Part shown: piece after piece, positions 7,084 to 16,065 of the stretch
Layout: every line of letters begins with the position of its first letter
Position numbering within the stretch: position 1 is the first letter of the stretch
DNA from: JBNAGF01 sp049801055
GTDB taxonomy: Bacteria > Pseudomonadota > Alphaproteobacteria > Rhodobacterales > Rhodobacteraceae
Assembly (NCBI RefSeq): GCF_049801055.1
Contig: NZ_JBNAGF010000003.1
Coordinates: 62,001-126,000 of the forward strand
Length of the DNA stretch: 64,000 bases
Direction of reading: 5' to 3'
The notes under the pieces: generated by a model
What the model was told of the DNA's origin: nothing
Seen by the model: the letters and a program-made list of their open reading frames with translations, nothing else
Database searches by the model: none
Made by a program: the position numbers and the translations under genes

Positions 7084-7938
7084 TCAATTCGAGTTTTCAA
7101 AGGAGGTGATTTGAACCTTCATGCCCGGTCGTAACAGGAATTCAGGATTGGGGAATTCTGCGATGCTATAGCCAATCCCTGTCTCCGGATCGAATTCGAA
7201 CGGCGTTGATATCAGGCGTCCGTGATGTGGGAATTCACTTCCTCCCGGCAGCTCCAGCACCAGTGTCAGGCTGCCCATTACACTGTCGTGAGTTTCGCCT
7301 TCGAGAATGCGTTGCTGATGCTTCTCATATGTCCCTTCCACGCGAATGTGGATTGGATCAAGTTGATACAAGGTTCCGATTTCTGGCGAGTCGGCTACGA
7401 CATTTGCGTTGTCTCGGAAACGGGGCGCACTCATCTGGCCGTCGAAGGGCGCGTGGATGAGCTGGAGATCTGAGATTGCCTTGGCCTTTTCCGCATTGAG
7501 CCTCTTTGTCTCAACGGTCGCTTCGGCGATTTTGACGCGCGCTTCAGCTTGCGCAATCTCAACTTCAGAAACAGAATTGGTGCCCAACCGCTTCTTTCTA
7601 GACAGGTCAGCTTGGGCCAGCTCCAGTTCAGCCACAGCCTGCCGGTGAGCCAACTCACCGATTTTGGCATCCCATTGCTTGAAGACCTGGTCGAAAGTTA
7701 CCAGCAGATCACCTTCTTTGACGAATTGACCTTCGATGAAATGGATGGTGTCGATCTGGTTTTCAGCCGCAGCAGAGACGTCCCAGCTTTTGGCGGCAAC
7801 GACAAGGCCGATGCCAGTGGCACTTTCTGCGCCGAGTTCACGAGCGGCGTCATCGGCGATCAAAGGCAATGTGCTCGCCGCCAACAGAAACGCGCCCAGT
7901 ACCACACTCTTGCCATGGATCGTGTTTGTTTCAGGCAT
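7084..7938 (-). CDS. HlyD/RND-type periplasmic adaptor subunit without a partner pump
   Basis: The 284-residue protein has an N-terminal signal or anchor segment (SVVLGAFLLAASTLPLIA). The usual adaptor order follows: a lipoyl-like half (IHFIEGQFVKEGDLLVTFD), a helical hairpin (AHRQAVAELELAQADLSR to EARVKIAEATVETKRLNAEKA), the second lipoyl half (LQLIHAPFDGQM) and beta-barrel strands. Members usually have 330-400 residues, so this is a short form. ATG 7938 is preceded by GGAAGAG at good spacing. No inner-membrane RND or ABC pump and no TolC gene is next to it; instead it lies between an amidohydrolase and an esterase gene, which is unusual. Confidence 0.8.
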   Translation of the reverse strand: MPETNTIHGKSVVLGAFLLAASTLPLIADDAARELGAESATGIGLVVAAKSWDVSAAAENQIDTIHFIEGQFVKEGDLLVTFDQVFKQWDAKIGELAHRQAVAELELAQADLSRKKRLGTNSVSEVEIAQAEARVKIAEATVETKRLNAEKAKAISDLQLIHAPFDGQMSAPRFRDNANVVADSPEIGTLYQLDPIHIRVEGTYEKHQQRILEGETHDSVMGSLTLVLELPGGSEFPHHGRLISTPFEFDPETGIGYSIAEFPNPEFLLRPGMKVQITSFENSN

Positions 7939-7997
7939 TTTCCGGTCTCTTCCAATTAACAATGGAAGGCAGAGCCGAAGCCCCGCCTCCCGAGGGA

Positions 7998-9353
7998 TTA
8001 CTGAAGCGTGTTCTTGTAGATCACGCCGTCTTTCATGATGATTTTCAGATTTGTGTCCGGATCTTTCATGATCTCGATGTTTTCCAGAGGATTGCCATCG
8101 ACCAGCAATAGGTCTGCATAGGCGCCTTCTTGAACAACACCCAACGGGCCTTCTGGGTATGGATTCATCTGGCCGGTCAGAGCATTCAATTCTCCGGCTG
8201 TCGAGGTAAACGCCTTTAGTGTCCGGAAGTTGCCAATAGCTTCTGAGAAAAACGCGAACTCATCCAGCGCGCGATCATCATATTCGCGACCAGTGTTCCA
8301 CTGGGGAATATGATCTGATGCAAGAACCACTTTCAGGTCAGGGTTGTTTTTCATCACTTGCAGCAAGTTTGACGATGCGTCTCGAATAACGCTCCACTTT
8401 GCAAAGCTTGCTGGTGGATAAGCCTTTTCAGCTTGTTCCACCGAGATTGAAAACACTGGCGAAAACGCAGTGGACAGAAACATGCCGTTTTCAATCATCG
8501 TTTTGGCCTGCTCATCGGTCAGATAGGGTGCGTGCTCAATCGACATCACGCCATTGTCGATGGCCTGCTGAAGCGCAGCAGCGGTGTGTGCATGAGACGC
8601 GACATAGGTATCCCAGCGTTCCGCCACCTCAACGACGGCTTGGACCTCTTCATCAAGAGGGCCCGAATGCAGTGGGTCAAACAAGCTTGTTACACCGCCT
8701 CCGGTGAACAGTTTGAGCTGTACCGCTCCGCGACGGAATGCTTCACGCGCCGCGCGCAGGGTTTCCGCCCGCCCGTCAGCGATAATCGTAACATAATCTT
8801 CGTAGAAATGTTGCCGCCCGCCGGCGATATTCGGGTGGGAGTCATTCAATTCACGGAAATCGCCATGACCGGACGTTGTGGTGATCCAGTTTTCCGTGGG
8901 ATAGATGCGAGGCCCCACCATGACGCCCTCGTCGATGATTAGACGCATGAAGTTTGACGGACCACCCAGATCCCGTACCGTGGTGAAACCGTTCATCAAC
9001 ATCCCTTCGGCACGATCTGCGGCCAACGCACCATGAGCGTAGGGATGCAGCCCGTCGCGCGATTGCGTTTGCACGGGCCCGAAGGTCGAGATGTGAACGT
9101 GCATATCCAACATACCTGGCATCAGTGTGCGCCCGCCGCCGTCAATGATCCGGGCATTCGCAGCAGCCAATGGTTCCGATGAGACCTCGGCAATCAGGTT
9201 GTCGACCACCAAGACGTTGGCGTTTTCGATCAACCCGTCCGTGACGCCGTCGAAGACGTTGACGTTCGTAAACAGGATTGGAAAGGGCGTATCCTGAGCA
9301 ATCCCTGCAGTCGCTGAAAAAAACAGTCCGGCCGCAAATGCGATAGACTTCAT
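7998..9353 (-). CDS. Exported amidohydrolase (imidazolonepropionase/prolidase-like), copy B
   Basis: The 451-residue protein has a signal peptide ending GIAQ. The amidohydrolase pattern follows: MPGMLDMHVHIS (metal His-x-His), KLFTGGGV with the bridging Lys, SHAHTAAALQQAID, SIEHAPYL, and ASDHIPQWN supplying the last Asp. The C-terminal strand LLLVDGNPLENIEIM closes the composite domain. This set is typical of the metal-dependent hydrolases that cleave dipeptides or cyclic amides. It is a diverged paralogue of the next upstream gene; both end in MKDGVIYKNTL. It is second in the operon, 68 bases after copy A. The substrate cannot be read from sequence. Confidence 0.85.
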   Translation of the reverse strand: MKSIAFAAGLFFSATAGIAQDTPFPILFTNVNVFDGVTDGLIENANVLVVDNLIAEVSSEPLAAANARIIDGGGRTLMPGMLDMHVHISTFGPVQTQSRDGLHPYAHGALAADRAEGMLMNGFTTVRDLGGPSNFMRLIIDEGVMVGPRIYPTENWITTTSGHGDFRELNDSHPNIAGGRQHFYEDYVTIIADGRAETLRAAREAFRRGAVQLKLFTGGGVTSLFDPLHSGPLDEEVQAVVEVAERWDTYVASHAHTAAALQQAIDNGVMSIEHAPYLTDEQAKTMIENGMFLSTAFSPVFSISVEQAEKAYPPASFAKWSVIRDASSNLLQVMKNNPDLKVVLASDHIPQWNTGREYDDRALDEFAFFSEAIGNFRTLKAFTSTAGELNALTGQMNPYPEGPLGVVQEGAYADLLLVDGNPLENIEIMKDPDTNLKIIMKDGVIYKNTLQ

Positions 9354-9421
9354 GGTCCACTCCTTTTCCTCAAGGAGAGCGAATGGGCAGGATGGACGAG
9401 GTTTCCCATCCCGCCCACTGC

Positions 9422-10933
9422 TCAGTTCAGCGTGTTCTTATAGATCACGCCGTCTTTCATGATGAGGTTGATGGTTTCGATGCCCCGCTTGCGAGGCTCT
9501 GCGTTGAACCACTTCGAATTACCGCCAAGCACAGTGATGTCCTCAAGTGGGTTTCCATCGACGAGCAGAATGTCGGCGTAGGCGCCTTCCTCGATAACTC
9601 CAAGAGGTGCGGGGTAGGGATTGCTACCGCCAGTCAGGGCAGCAAGTTTACCGCCGGTGGATGTCATCGCTTTCAGAGTTTCGTAGTTTCCGAAAGTATC
9701 CGCGAAGATCCATTTTTCGTGATCCCGATGATGGCGTGCGGCCATTCCATTGGTACTTACAATGTCGATTGAGAACACAATGTTCGGCTTCACCTTTTTG
9801 ATGACTTCCGCGAAATTTTTTGTTCCCTCTTTCATCATAAGTGTTCTGGCGTATTCAAATGTTGAAGGATTGCCATAGACCGGATGCGTCAGGATGTCTT
9901 CGCTCATGACGGCTGCAATGTAAGGGGAAATGAAGGCACCTTTTTCCTTCATCAACATGGCCGTGTCTTCCTGTAGGAACTGTCCATGTTCAATCGACAT
10001 GACACCCAGATCGAGCGCACGGCGAATGGCTTCATCAAGATAAAGGTGCGCTGCAACATAGGTTCCACGTGTCGCCGCTTCTTCTACTGCGGCGATAATT
10101 TCAGCGTCGGTGTATTGAGAGGCCTCAAAGGGACCTTTATTGCTGGCAACACCACCAGCCATCATGATTTTCATATGGGTTGCGCCCGCATTAAAGTTCC
10201 TGCGAACGGCTGCTCGAACTTCATCAGGGCTGTTTGCAATGTGATATATGCCATTGCGCCAGGTGCTACTCTGCTGGGGACTTGTCTGGCTTTCAAACAA
10301 GAGATCACCGTGACCAGCGCTTTGGCTGATCATCCCGGCAGCGCTGTAGATGCGAGGTCCTTCCATTAGGCCATTGTCGATGACACGTCGCAATCCATCG
10401 GCCATGCCCCCCATGTCACGCACTGTCGTGAACCCATCGTAGAACCACTCCAATGCAGCAGACGAGGCATGTCCCGCCATATAGTCCCACCGGGCCATTT
10501 CCATGCCCGGACGCCCGCCGTCCATAGAAAGGTTAAAATGCGTATGGCTATCAATCATGCCCGGCATCAAGGTGCGTCCCCGGCCGTCGATGACATTGGG
10601 CGACACTTTGACGGTCTGCGTCCCTTCTTCGCCCTCGATGATGAAGTTGTAGCCACTGCTGCCACTATGAATTTCTGAATACAATGGCCCACTCGGACCA
10701 GCTTGCACTTCCCATGTACCGGTCTCTGGAATGTCTTCGGCGACCTTGTGGATCTTGTTTCCGACAACAAGAACATCCAGGTCCAGAAGACCATCGGTGT
10801 TCCCATCAAAAACCATGACGTTCTTGAACAAAGTGACGGAAGGTGGTTCCTGCTGCGCAAGAGCAGTCCCAGCTACCAGCACCATGGCTGAGAATGTGAA
10901 TGTCGCTAAAGTACGCGTAAACTGCCTGATCAT
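9422..10933 (-). CDS. Exported amidohydrolase (imidazolonepropionase/prolidase-like), copy A
   Basis: The 503-residue protein has a signal peptide (FTFSAMVLVAGTALAQ), a metal motif MPGMIDSHTHFN, KIMMAGGVAS, AHLYLDEAIR, SIEHGQFL and a C-terminal LLVDGNPLEDITVLGG. About 50 residues (roughly 57-105) are inserted before the metal motif compared with copy B, probably enlarging the N-terminal beta-sandwich. Where copy B has ASDHIPQWN, the matching position here reads FSIDIVSTNG, so the catalytic Asp region has diverged. It is the first gene of the exported operon, with GGAG before ATG 10933 and a 14-bp palindrome at 10941-10954. It diverges from the AraC-type regulator, its likely controller. Confidence 0.85.
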   Translation of the reverse strand: MIRQFTRTLATFTFSAMVLVAGTALAQQEPPSVTLFKNVMVFDGNTDGLLDLDVLVVGNKIHKVAEDIPETGTWEVQAGPSGPLYSEIHSGSSGYNFIIEGEEGTQTVKVSPNVIDGRGRTLMPGMIDSHTHFNLSMDGGRPGMEMARWDYMAGHASSAALEWFYDGFTTVRDMGGMADGLRRVIDNGLMEGPRIYSAAGMISQSAGHGDLLFESQTSPQQSSTWRNGIYHIANSPDEVRAAVRRNFNAGATHMKIMMAGGVASNKGPFEASQYTDAEIIAAVEEAATRGTYVAAHLYLDEAIRRALDLGVMSIEHGQFLQEDTAMLMKEKGAFISPYIAAVMSEDILTHPVYGNPSTFEYARTLMMKEGTKNFAEVIKKVKPNIVFSIDIVSTNGMAARHHRDHEKWIFADTFGNYETLKAMTSTGGKLAALTGGSNPYPAPLGVIEEGAYADILLVDGNPLEDITVLGGNSKWFNAEPRKRGIETINLIMKDGVIYKNTLN

Positions 10934-10940
10934 ATCAACT

Positions 10941-10954
10941 CCATGAGCTCATGG
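10941..10954. promoter_or_regulatory. 14-bp perfect palindrome before the amidohydrolase operon
   Basis: CCATGAGCTCATGG reads the same on both strands and lies 7 bases upstream of the minus-strand start codon, adjoining the GGAG ribosome-binding site. It could be an operator or a small leader hairpin affecting translation. Its position between the operon and the divergent regulator supports a regulatory role, which is inferred only. Confidence 0.4.
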
Positions 10955-11124
10955 TCGATCTTGAAACGACCCTTTCCGATCCAGACTATGGCAGCTTCTC
11001 GCGCGGCATGTCTGACCATGACCTTAGGTCGGGAATTTTCCAATTAGGAAATGGTCAGGTTTTCCGCATTTTTTCTAGAAAGCCAGATACAGAAGTGGCA
11101 CGAGTCCGGGTAGAGGGAGCGAAT

Positions 11125-12156
11125 ATGTTCGGGAATCGCAAAACACCTAAAGACTCTGACCTACCATTGGTGCGGGCAACAGTGCTCGCACCGGTCGTCG
11201 CGGGTTTGCGCGCGCGGGGGCGGGATGCTGATGATGTCTTCGCACATCTGAGCTTTGACGCGGCAACAATGATCGCACCTGAGCAATTTTTGTCACATGA
11301 AACCGTATATGCAGCCTTCAATGCCGCATCTGAAGCCGAAGGAGCAGATTTTTGCACTCGGGTTGGCCAGTCTGTTGATCTCAAGCGCTTCCTTCCAAAA
11401 GGGCAGGAGCTTGCAAAGGCCTATACGCTGGGTGACTTGTTCACACGTTTCACCCAGATTGTTTCGAAGGAGTCAAATGCAGTCACTCAGTCCTTGGTCG
11501 TAGAAGACGAATATGCTTACTTTGCGGCCCGGCGGCATTTTCGGTCGTCCATCTCACCTGCACAAGCCGATGGATTCATGATCGGGATCTGGATTTCACT
11601 GCTGCACCGAGTGATCGATTTCCGTTGGGATCCGCGCGAGATCGTATTGCAACTGGCCGACCCTAACGTTTTGCCCAAACAGTTTTATGGGGTCACGGGC
11701 ATTCCGTCCGGCGAACGAGGGTTTTCGATACGCTTCCCATCCATCTGGCTGAACCATCGCCTCTCAGAGGACATGTTGGAGAACAACCCCGAGTATCACC
11801 CATCAGTCATGGAACTTGCTGCCCCGCTCGATTTTTTGACCGGGTTCGAAGACATCGTCCGGTCCCGGTTGTCCGATCCGGCGTTCACAGCGGAAGAGGC
11901 CGCGCGCTCGGTTGGTTTGCATCCAAACACCCTGAATGCGCGTCTGTCAGAACGTGGTGAGACAACATCCAAGGTCATTGCACGTATGAAACGTGAGAAA
12001 GCGATTGAACTGTTGGGTGTGAAATCCTGCTCTGTCAGGGATGCCGCTCAGCAACTGGGGTTTTCCGACCCGACCGCATTCTCACGGGCTTTCCGGAGGT
12101 GGACTGGTCAGTCCCCACAGGCTTTCAAGCGCCCTTACAGGGAACCAGAACATTGA
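11125..12156 (+). CDS. AraC-family transcriptional regulator
   Basis: The 343-residue protein has an N-terminal ligand-binding domain of the 'arabinose-binding' AraC subtype. Its C-terminal double helix-turn-helix (about 250-340) contains TAEEAARSVGLHPNTLNARL and the AraC signature CSVRDAAQQLGFSDPTAFSRAF, then RWTGQSPQAF. I chose ATG 11125 because GAGGGAG sits five bases before it and because an upstream start at 10951 would leave no promoter space for the divergent operon. The length matches the subtype. It most likely regulates the amidohydrolase-adaptor-esterase operon. Confidence 0.85.
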   Translation: MFGNRKTPKDSDLPLVRATVLAPVVAGLRARGRDADDVFAHLSFDAATMIAPEQFLSHETVYAAFNAASEAEGADFCTRVGQSVDLKRFLPKGQELAKAYTLGDLFTRFTQIVSKESNAVTQSLVVEDEYAYFAARRHFRSSISPAQADGFMIGIWISLLHRVIDFRWDPREIVLQLADPNVLPKQFYGVTGIPSGERGFSIRFPSIWLNHRLSEDMLENNPEYHPSVMELAAPLDFLTGFEDIVRSRLSDPAFTAEEAARSVGLHPNTLNARLSERGETTSKVIARMKREKAIELLGVKSCSVRDAAQQLGFSDPTAFSRAFRRWTGQSPQAFKRPYREPEH

Positions 12157-12521
12157 CCTTAACGATAATCATTGCGCTCCTGTCGGCGTTCTTCCTCCTG
12201 GCGAGCTCAATCAAACTTGCGGGTTGGCAAAGGAAGATCTTCGAAGCACAGCTCGCGATGTTCGAAAGCTATGGCCTCAATCGGCAGGCCATGTTTTTGG
12301 TCGGTATCGTCGAATTGTTCGGGGCTGTCTCAATCTGGTTCCAGGGATCGGGGCTAGGTTCACTCGGGGCGGCTGCACTTTTGGCAACATCCGTGGGTGC
12401 CATCTTCTGTCACCTGATCTTTGACTCCTGGAAAGACGGTATCCCCGCAATGATAACAGCGGCTCTTTCTGCATTTGTGCTTTGGCACGGTTGGAGCAGC
12501 ATTAAATCGGTCTTCACGTGA
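12153..12521 (+). CDS. DoxX-like small membrane protein
   Basis: The 122-residue protein has four hydrophobic helices (IIIALLSAFFLLASSIKLAG, MFLVGIVELFGAVSIWF, LGAAALLATSVGAIFCHLIF and MITAALSAFVLW), with the early S-x-K-L pattern of the DoxX/DoxX-like family. The only sensible start is TTG 12153, which overlaps the TGA of the regulator gene and has AGGGAA upstream, indicating translational coupling. The function of DoxX-like proteins is poorly defined; co-expression with the AraC regulator is the main clue. Confidence 0.7.
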   Translation: MTLTIIIALLSAFFLLASSIKLAGWQRKIFEAQLAMFESYGLNRQAMFLVGIVELFGAVSIWFQGSGLGSLGAAALLATSVGAIFCHLIFDSWKDGIPAMITAALSAFVLWHGWSSIKSVFT

Positions 12522-12882
12522 ACCGCAGAGTCGATTTGGTTGTCCCAGGGAGGCTGTTCAGAAGGTTCTGAAGCAGGAAGCTGCCGTTCATGTATGTTCA
12601 TCGAAATAGCAATTGAGCGCCGAAAGCGCCAGTTGACGCCAACGAGCCGGGCGGCCGGTTTGTCCGCATAGCTGACCCTTATGTCGAACGCAGCGAACGA
12701 CCACTCTCCACCCTCTTTGCGCTGAGCTTACCCAATTCCGCTCCTTCTGCAAGGATTAGATATTCAAAGCTTTAGTAAGTCTGGACATCATTTCAGCTTG
12801 TAGGTGAAATTTATGCGACGTTATGGGCAAATTCTGCAAAATTATGGGCAAAATGCAGCGTTATGCGCACACCTACAAACCA
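12522..12882. other. 361-bp intergenic region with phased TTATG repeats
   Basis: The region separates the convergent DoxX-like and gyrB genes and holds no gene I can support. TTATG occurs at 12811, 12821, 12842 and 12861, with TTATGGGCAAA exact at 12821-12831 and 12842-12852. The spacings (10, 21, 19) are close to whole helical turns. A short hairpin with TTCAGAA/TTCTGAA arms lies at 12557-12572. The TTATGCGCA at 12861 differs from the DnaA-box consensus at one position. A protein-binding array is possible. Confidence 0.4.
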
Positions 12883-15300
12883 CTAGAAGTCTAGGTTCTC
12901 TACACTTAGTGCGTTCTTTTGGATGAACTCCCGGCGCGGTTCTACGACGTCGCCCATGAGTTTGGTGAAAAGATCGTCCGCCTCTACCATGTCATCAACG
13001 TGAACTTGCAACAGGGTACGTGCATCCGGATCCAATGTGGTTTCCCAGAGCTGATCGGGGTTCATTTCACCCAAGCCCTTGTAGCGCTGGAGGGAGAGAC
13101 CTTTTTCACCTTCTTCAAGAATGGCTCGCAGTAGTGAAAGCGGCCCGTGAATCACCTGCATTCGGTCCTTGCGCACCAAGGTTGCCGGAGTGTTGTAGGT
13201 TTCCTGCAAGCTCTGGGTGAAGCTGCCTGTCTTTCTGGCTTCTCCAGACCGCAGCATCGGGCCATCAAGCGTCCGGACTTCTTCAACGCCGCGCAATATG
13301 CGAGCAAGGCGGATACCGTGATCTTGCGTGATCCGGCCTTGCCAGCCGCGCTCGTACTCCAGAGCAATCAGATCAAGTCTCGCTGCAACTTTGTCCGCAA
13401 CCCCTTGCAGGTCGGCATCAACTGCGCCCGGCACGAAAGCTCCGGCCACGGCAGCCTGTTCAAGGATATGGCGCGGGTAGTGGGTCGGAAAGGCGTCGAT
13501 TACGCGCTTGAGCTGGCGCGCTTCGTCGACGATGCGGGTCAGGTCGGCACCGATGATTTCTTCGCCTGACCCAAGCTTTAGCACCGCGCCTTCGACGCCT
13601 TGATTAATCAGATAGTCATCCATCGCCATCTGGTCTTTGAGATAGACCTCGGACTTGCCGCGGCTTACTTTGTAGAGCGGTGGCTGTGCAATGTAGAGAT
13701 AACCGCCTTCGATCAGTTCTGGCATCTGTCGGTAAAAGAATGTCAGCAGCAGCGTGCGGATATGTGCGCCATCCACGTCGGCATCGGTCATAATGACGAT
13801 CTTGTGGTAGCGCAGCTTTTCGATATTGAACTCGTCCCGGCCGATCCCGGTGCCGAGCGCCATCACCAGGTTTCCGATTTCCTGGCTCGACAGCATCCTG
13901 TCAAATCGTGCTCTTTCGACGTTCAGGATCTTACCCTTGAGCGGTAGGATCGCCTGGGTCATCCGGTCTCGCCCCGTCTGTGCGGAGCCACCGGCGGAAT
14001 CTCCCTCGACAAGAAACAGTTCAGTTTTGGCCGGGTCTTTTTCCGAGCAATCCTTGAGCTTTCCGGCAAGATAGTTCACGTCCATTGCCGTTTTGCGCCG
14101 GGTCAGTTCCCGCGCCTTGCGGGCCGCTTCGCGGGCAAGCGCGGCTTCTATGATCTTGCCGACGATTTGTTTGGCTTCGTTCGGGTTTTCCTCGAACCAT
14201 TCGCTCAGTTTTTCGTTCACAAGGCTCTCGACCACCGGACGCACCTCGGAAGACACTAACTTGTCTTTGGTCTGCGATGAGAACTTGGGATCCGGTACCT
14301 TGACCGACAGAACGCATGTCAGACCCTCGCGGGCATCGTCGCCGGTAAAGCTGACCTTTTCCTTCTTGGCGATGCCCGAACTTTGGGCATAGTTGTTGAT
14401 CGTCCGTGTCAGCGCACCCCGGAAACCCGCAACATGTGTGCCGCCATCGCGCTGCGGGATGTTGTTGGTAAACGGCAGAACCGTCTCATGATAGCTGTCG
14501 TTCCACCACATGGCGATTTCGATCCCGATATCGTCCTTTTCGCCAGTGATGTAGATCGGGGAGTCCATGACCGGGGCTTTGTGTCGGTCCAGATACTTGA
14601 CGAACTCCTTCACGCCACCTTCGTAGAACAGCTCGGTTTCCAGTCGCTCGGCTGGGCGCTCATCGATCAGAATGATTTTGACGCCTGAGTTCAAAAAGGC
14701 CAGTTCGCGCAGTCGCTTTTCCAACGTCTCGAACGAAAATTCGAGGTTGGAAAACGTGTCTGTCGAAGCAAGAAACCGCACCTCCGTGCCGGTCTGCTCG
14801 CCGCAATCGCCCACCACCGTCAGGTGCTCGGCGGTCTCGCCGCGTTCGAAACGGGCGACATGCTCCTTGCCATTGCGCCAGATCCGCAGTTCCAACCAGT
14901 CGCTGAGCGCGTTTACCACCGATACGCCCACGCCATGCAACCCGCCGGATACCTTGTAGGAGTTGCTGTCGAACTTACCGCCAGCATGCAGCTGGGTCAT
15001 GATGACCTCGGCTGCCGAAACGCCTTCCTCGGGGTGGATATCGACGGGGATACCGCGCCCGTTGTCGCTGACTGACACACTGGAATCCGGGTGGATTTTC
15101 ACGGTCACCGCGTCCGCGTGTCCTGCAAGCGCTTCGTCGATGCCGTTGTCCACGACCTCGTAAACCATGTGATGCAGGCCCGAGCCGTCATCGGTATCTC
15201 CGATGTACATACCGGGCCGTTTGCGGACTGCTTCCAACCCTTTGAGAACCTTGATGGAATCGGCGCCATATTCGGTCTGGGGCTGCTCGTTTTCGGACAT
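12883..15300 (-). CDS. gyrB: DNA gyrase subunit B
   Basis: The 805-residue protein is the ATPase subunit of gyrase, which introduces negative supercoils together with GyrA. It shows the GHKL ATPase motifs (RPGMYIGD, EVVDNGIDEALAG, GGLHGVG), the TOPRIM motifs (LVEGDSAGGSA, MTDADVDGAHIRTLLLTFF) and the C-terminal QRYKGLGEMNPDQLW. The length fits the family. ATG 15300 (MSENEQPQ) with AAGGAAC upstream is chosen over a start 35 codons earlier, which adds unconserved basic sequence. It closes the dnaA-dnaN-recF-gyrB cluster with a LysE-type gene inserted. Confidence 0.97.
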   Translation of the reverse strand: MSENEQPQTEYGADSIKVLKGLEAVRKRPGMYIGDTDDGSGLHHMVYEVVDNGIDEALAGHADAVTVKIHPDSSVSVSDNGRGIPVDIHPEEGVSAAEVIMTQLHAGGKFDSNSYKVSGGLHGVGVSVVNALSDWLELRIWRNGKEHVARFERGETAEHLTVVGDCGEQTGTEVRFLASTDTFSNLEFSFETLEKRLRELAFLNSGVKIILIDERPAERLETELFYEGGVKEFVKYLDRHKAPVMDSPIYITGEKDDIGIEIAMWWNDSYHETVLPFTNNIPQRDGGTHVAGFRGALTRTINNYAQSSGIAKKEKVSFTGDDAREGLTCVLSVKVPDPKFSSQTKDKLVSSEVRPVVESLVNEKLSEWFEENPNEAKQIVGKIIEAALAREAARKARELTRRKTAMDVNYLAGKLKDCSEKDPAKTELFLVEGDSAGGSAQTGRDRMTQAILPLKGKILNVERARFDRMLSSQEIGNLVMALGTGIGRDEFNIEKLRYHKIVIMTDADVDGAHIRTLLLTFFYRQMPELIEGGYLYIAQPPLYKVSRGKSEVYLKDQMAMDDYLINQGVEGAVLKLGSGEEIIGADLTRIVDEARQLKRVIDAFPTHYPRHILEQAAVAGAFVPGAVDADLQGVADKVAARLDLIALEYERGWQGRITQDHGIRLARILRGVEEVRTLDGPMLRSGEARKTGSFTQSLQETYNTPATLVRKDRMQVIHGPLSLLRAILEEGEKGLSLQRYKGLGEMNPDQLWETTLDPDARTLLQVHVDDMVEADDLFTKLMGDVVEPRREFIQKNALSVENLDF

Positions 15301-15444
15301 TCGCGTGTTCCTTGGAATTTTTCCAATTTTATACGAAATTTGGTCAGGATTGTCACGCATTTGAACCTGAAAACCTGCATTCCCGCGGCCACTTTTTTTG
15401 GCCAATCGGTAGGTGCTGAAACTATTGTTGGAAAGCCGGACATT

Positions 15445-16065
15445 TTAGGTAAATGGGATGATCAAACCAACGCAAATCAGCAGTGATCCGGCCACCAGAT
15501 TTGTGCGCCTTAGCGCTGATGGGGATGACAAGAAACCGCGCACCCGATCTATCATCGCGGCCAGTCCGAGATTGCCCAACAGGGGAACGATCTGGGACAC
15601 AAAGACGATGGCGATGACATCGGGGATTGTCACTTGTGTCAGGTCGAAAAACCCCGGCAACAACCCCATATAAAACAAGATCGCTTTTGGATTCCCGAGG
15701 ATCACAACTACCCCGGCCGCAAATCCCGCCCATCCGCCGCCTTTGGTCAATCTACTGTCTGCGGCTATTGACCGATCGGCTGTTTGGATCGTCCGGATAC
15801 CCATCCAGACAAACATGATGACCGCCACCGCTTTGAGTCCAACAGAGATCTGCGCAGAAGCCGAGGTGAGCCATCCCACCCCTGCAATGGCCAGCACCGG
15901 CCAAAGCATGTCTCCCACGACCACGCCAAGCGCGAGCGGCCAGGCTGCCTGAAACCCGCCGGACAATGTGCGTGCGGTCAGCGCCATCCAAACCGGCCCC
16001 GGGGTCAGAAACAGCACAAAGACCGCGGCCGCATAAAGCAGCAGATCTGAAGCGGACAGGGTCAT
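15445..16065 (-). CDS. LysE/RhtB family amino-acid exporter
   Basis: The 206-residue membrane protein has six hydrophobic segments and begins LLYAAAVFVLFLTPGPVWM. This matches the conserved 'P-G-P' first helix of the LysE/RhtB superfamily of amino-acid efflux permeases. Its ATG overlaps the recF stop codon (ATGA), so it is co-transcribed and translationally coupled. The gene between recF and gyrB is an accessory to the replication cluster and its substrate is unknown. Confidence 0.85.
   Translation of the reverse strand: MTLSASDLLLYAAAVFVLFLTPGPVWMALTARTLSGGFQAAWPLALGVVVGDMLWPVLAIAGVGWLTSASAQISVGLKAVAVIMFVWMGIRTIQTADRSIAADSRLTKGGGWAGFAAGVVVILGNPKAILFYMGLLPGFFDLTQVTIPDVIAIVFVSQIVPLLGNLGLAAMIDRVRGFLSSPSALRRTNLVAGSLLICVGLIIPFT

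Noticed and set aside
10951..11124. N-terminal extension of the AraC-type regulator by 58 codons
   Set aside because: It would start 17 bases from the divergent gene and lacks a ribosome-binding site, while ATG 11125 has GAGGGAG.
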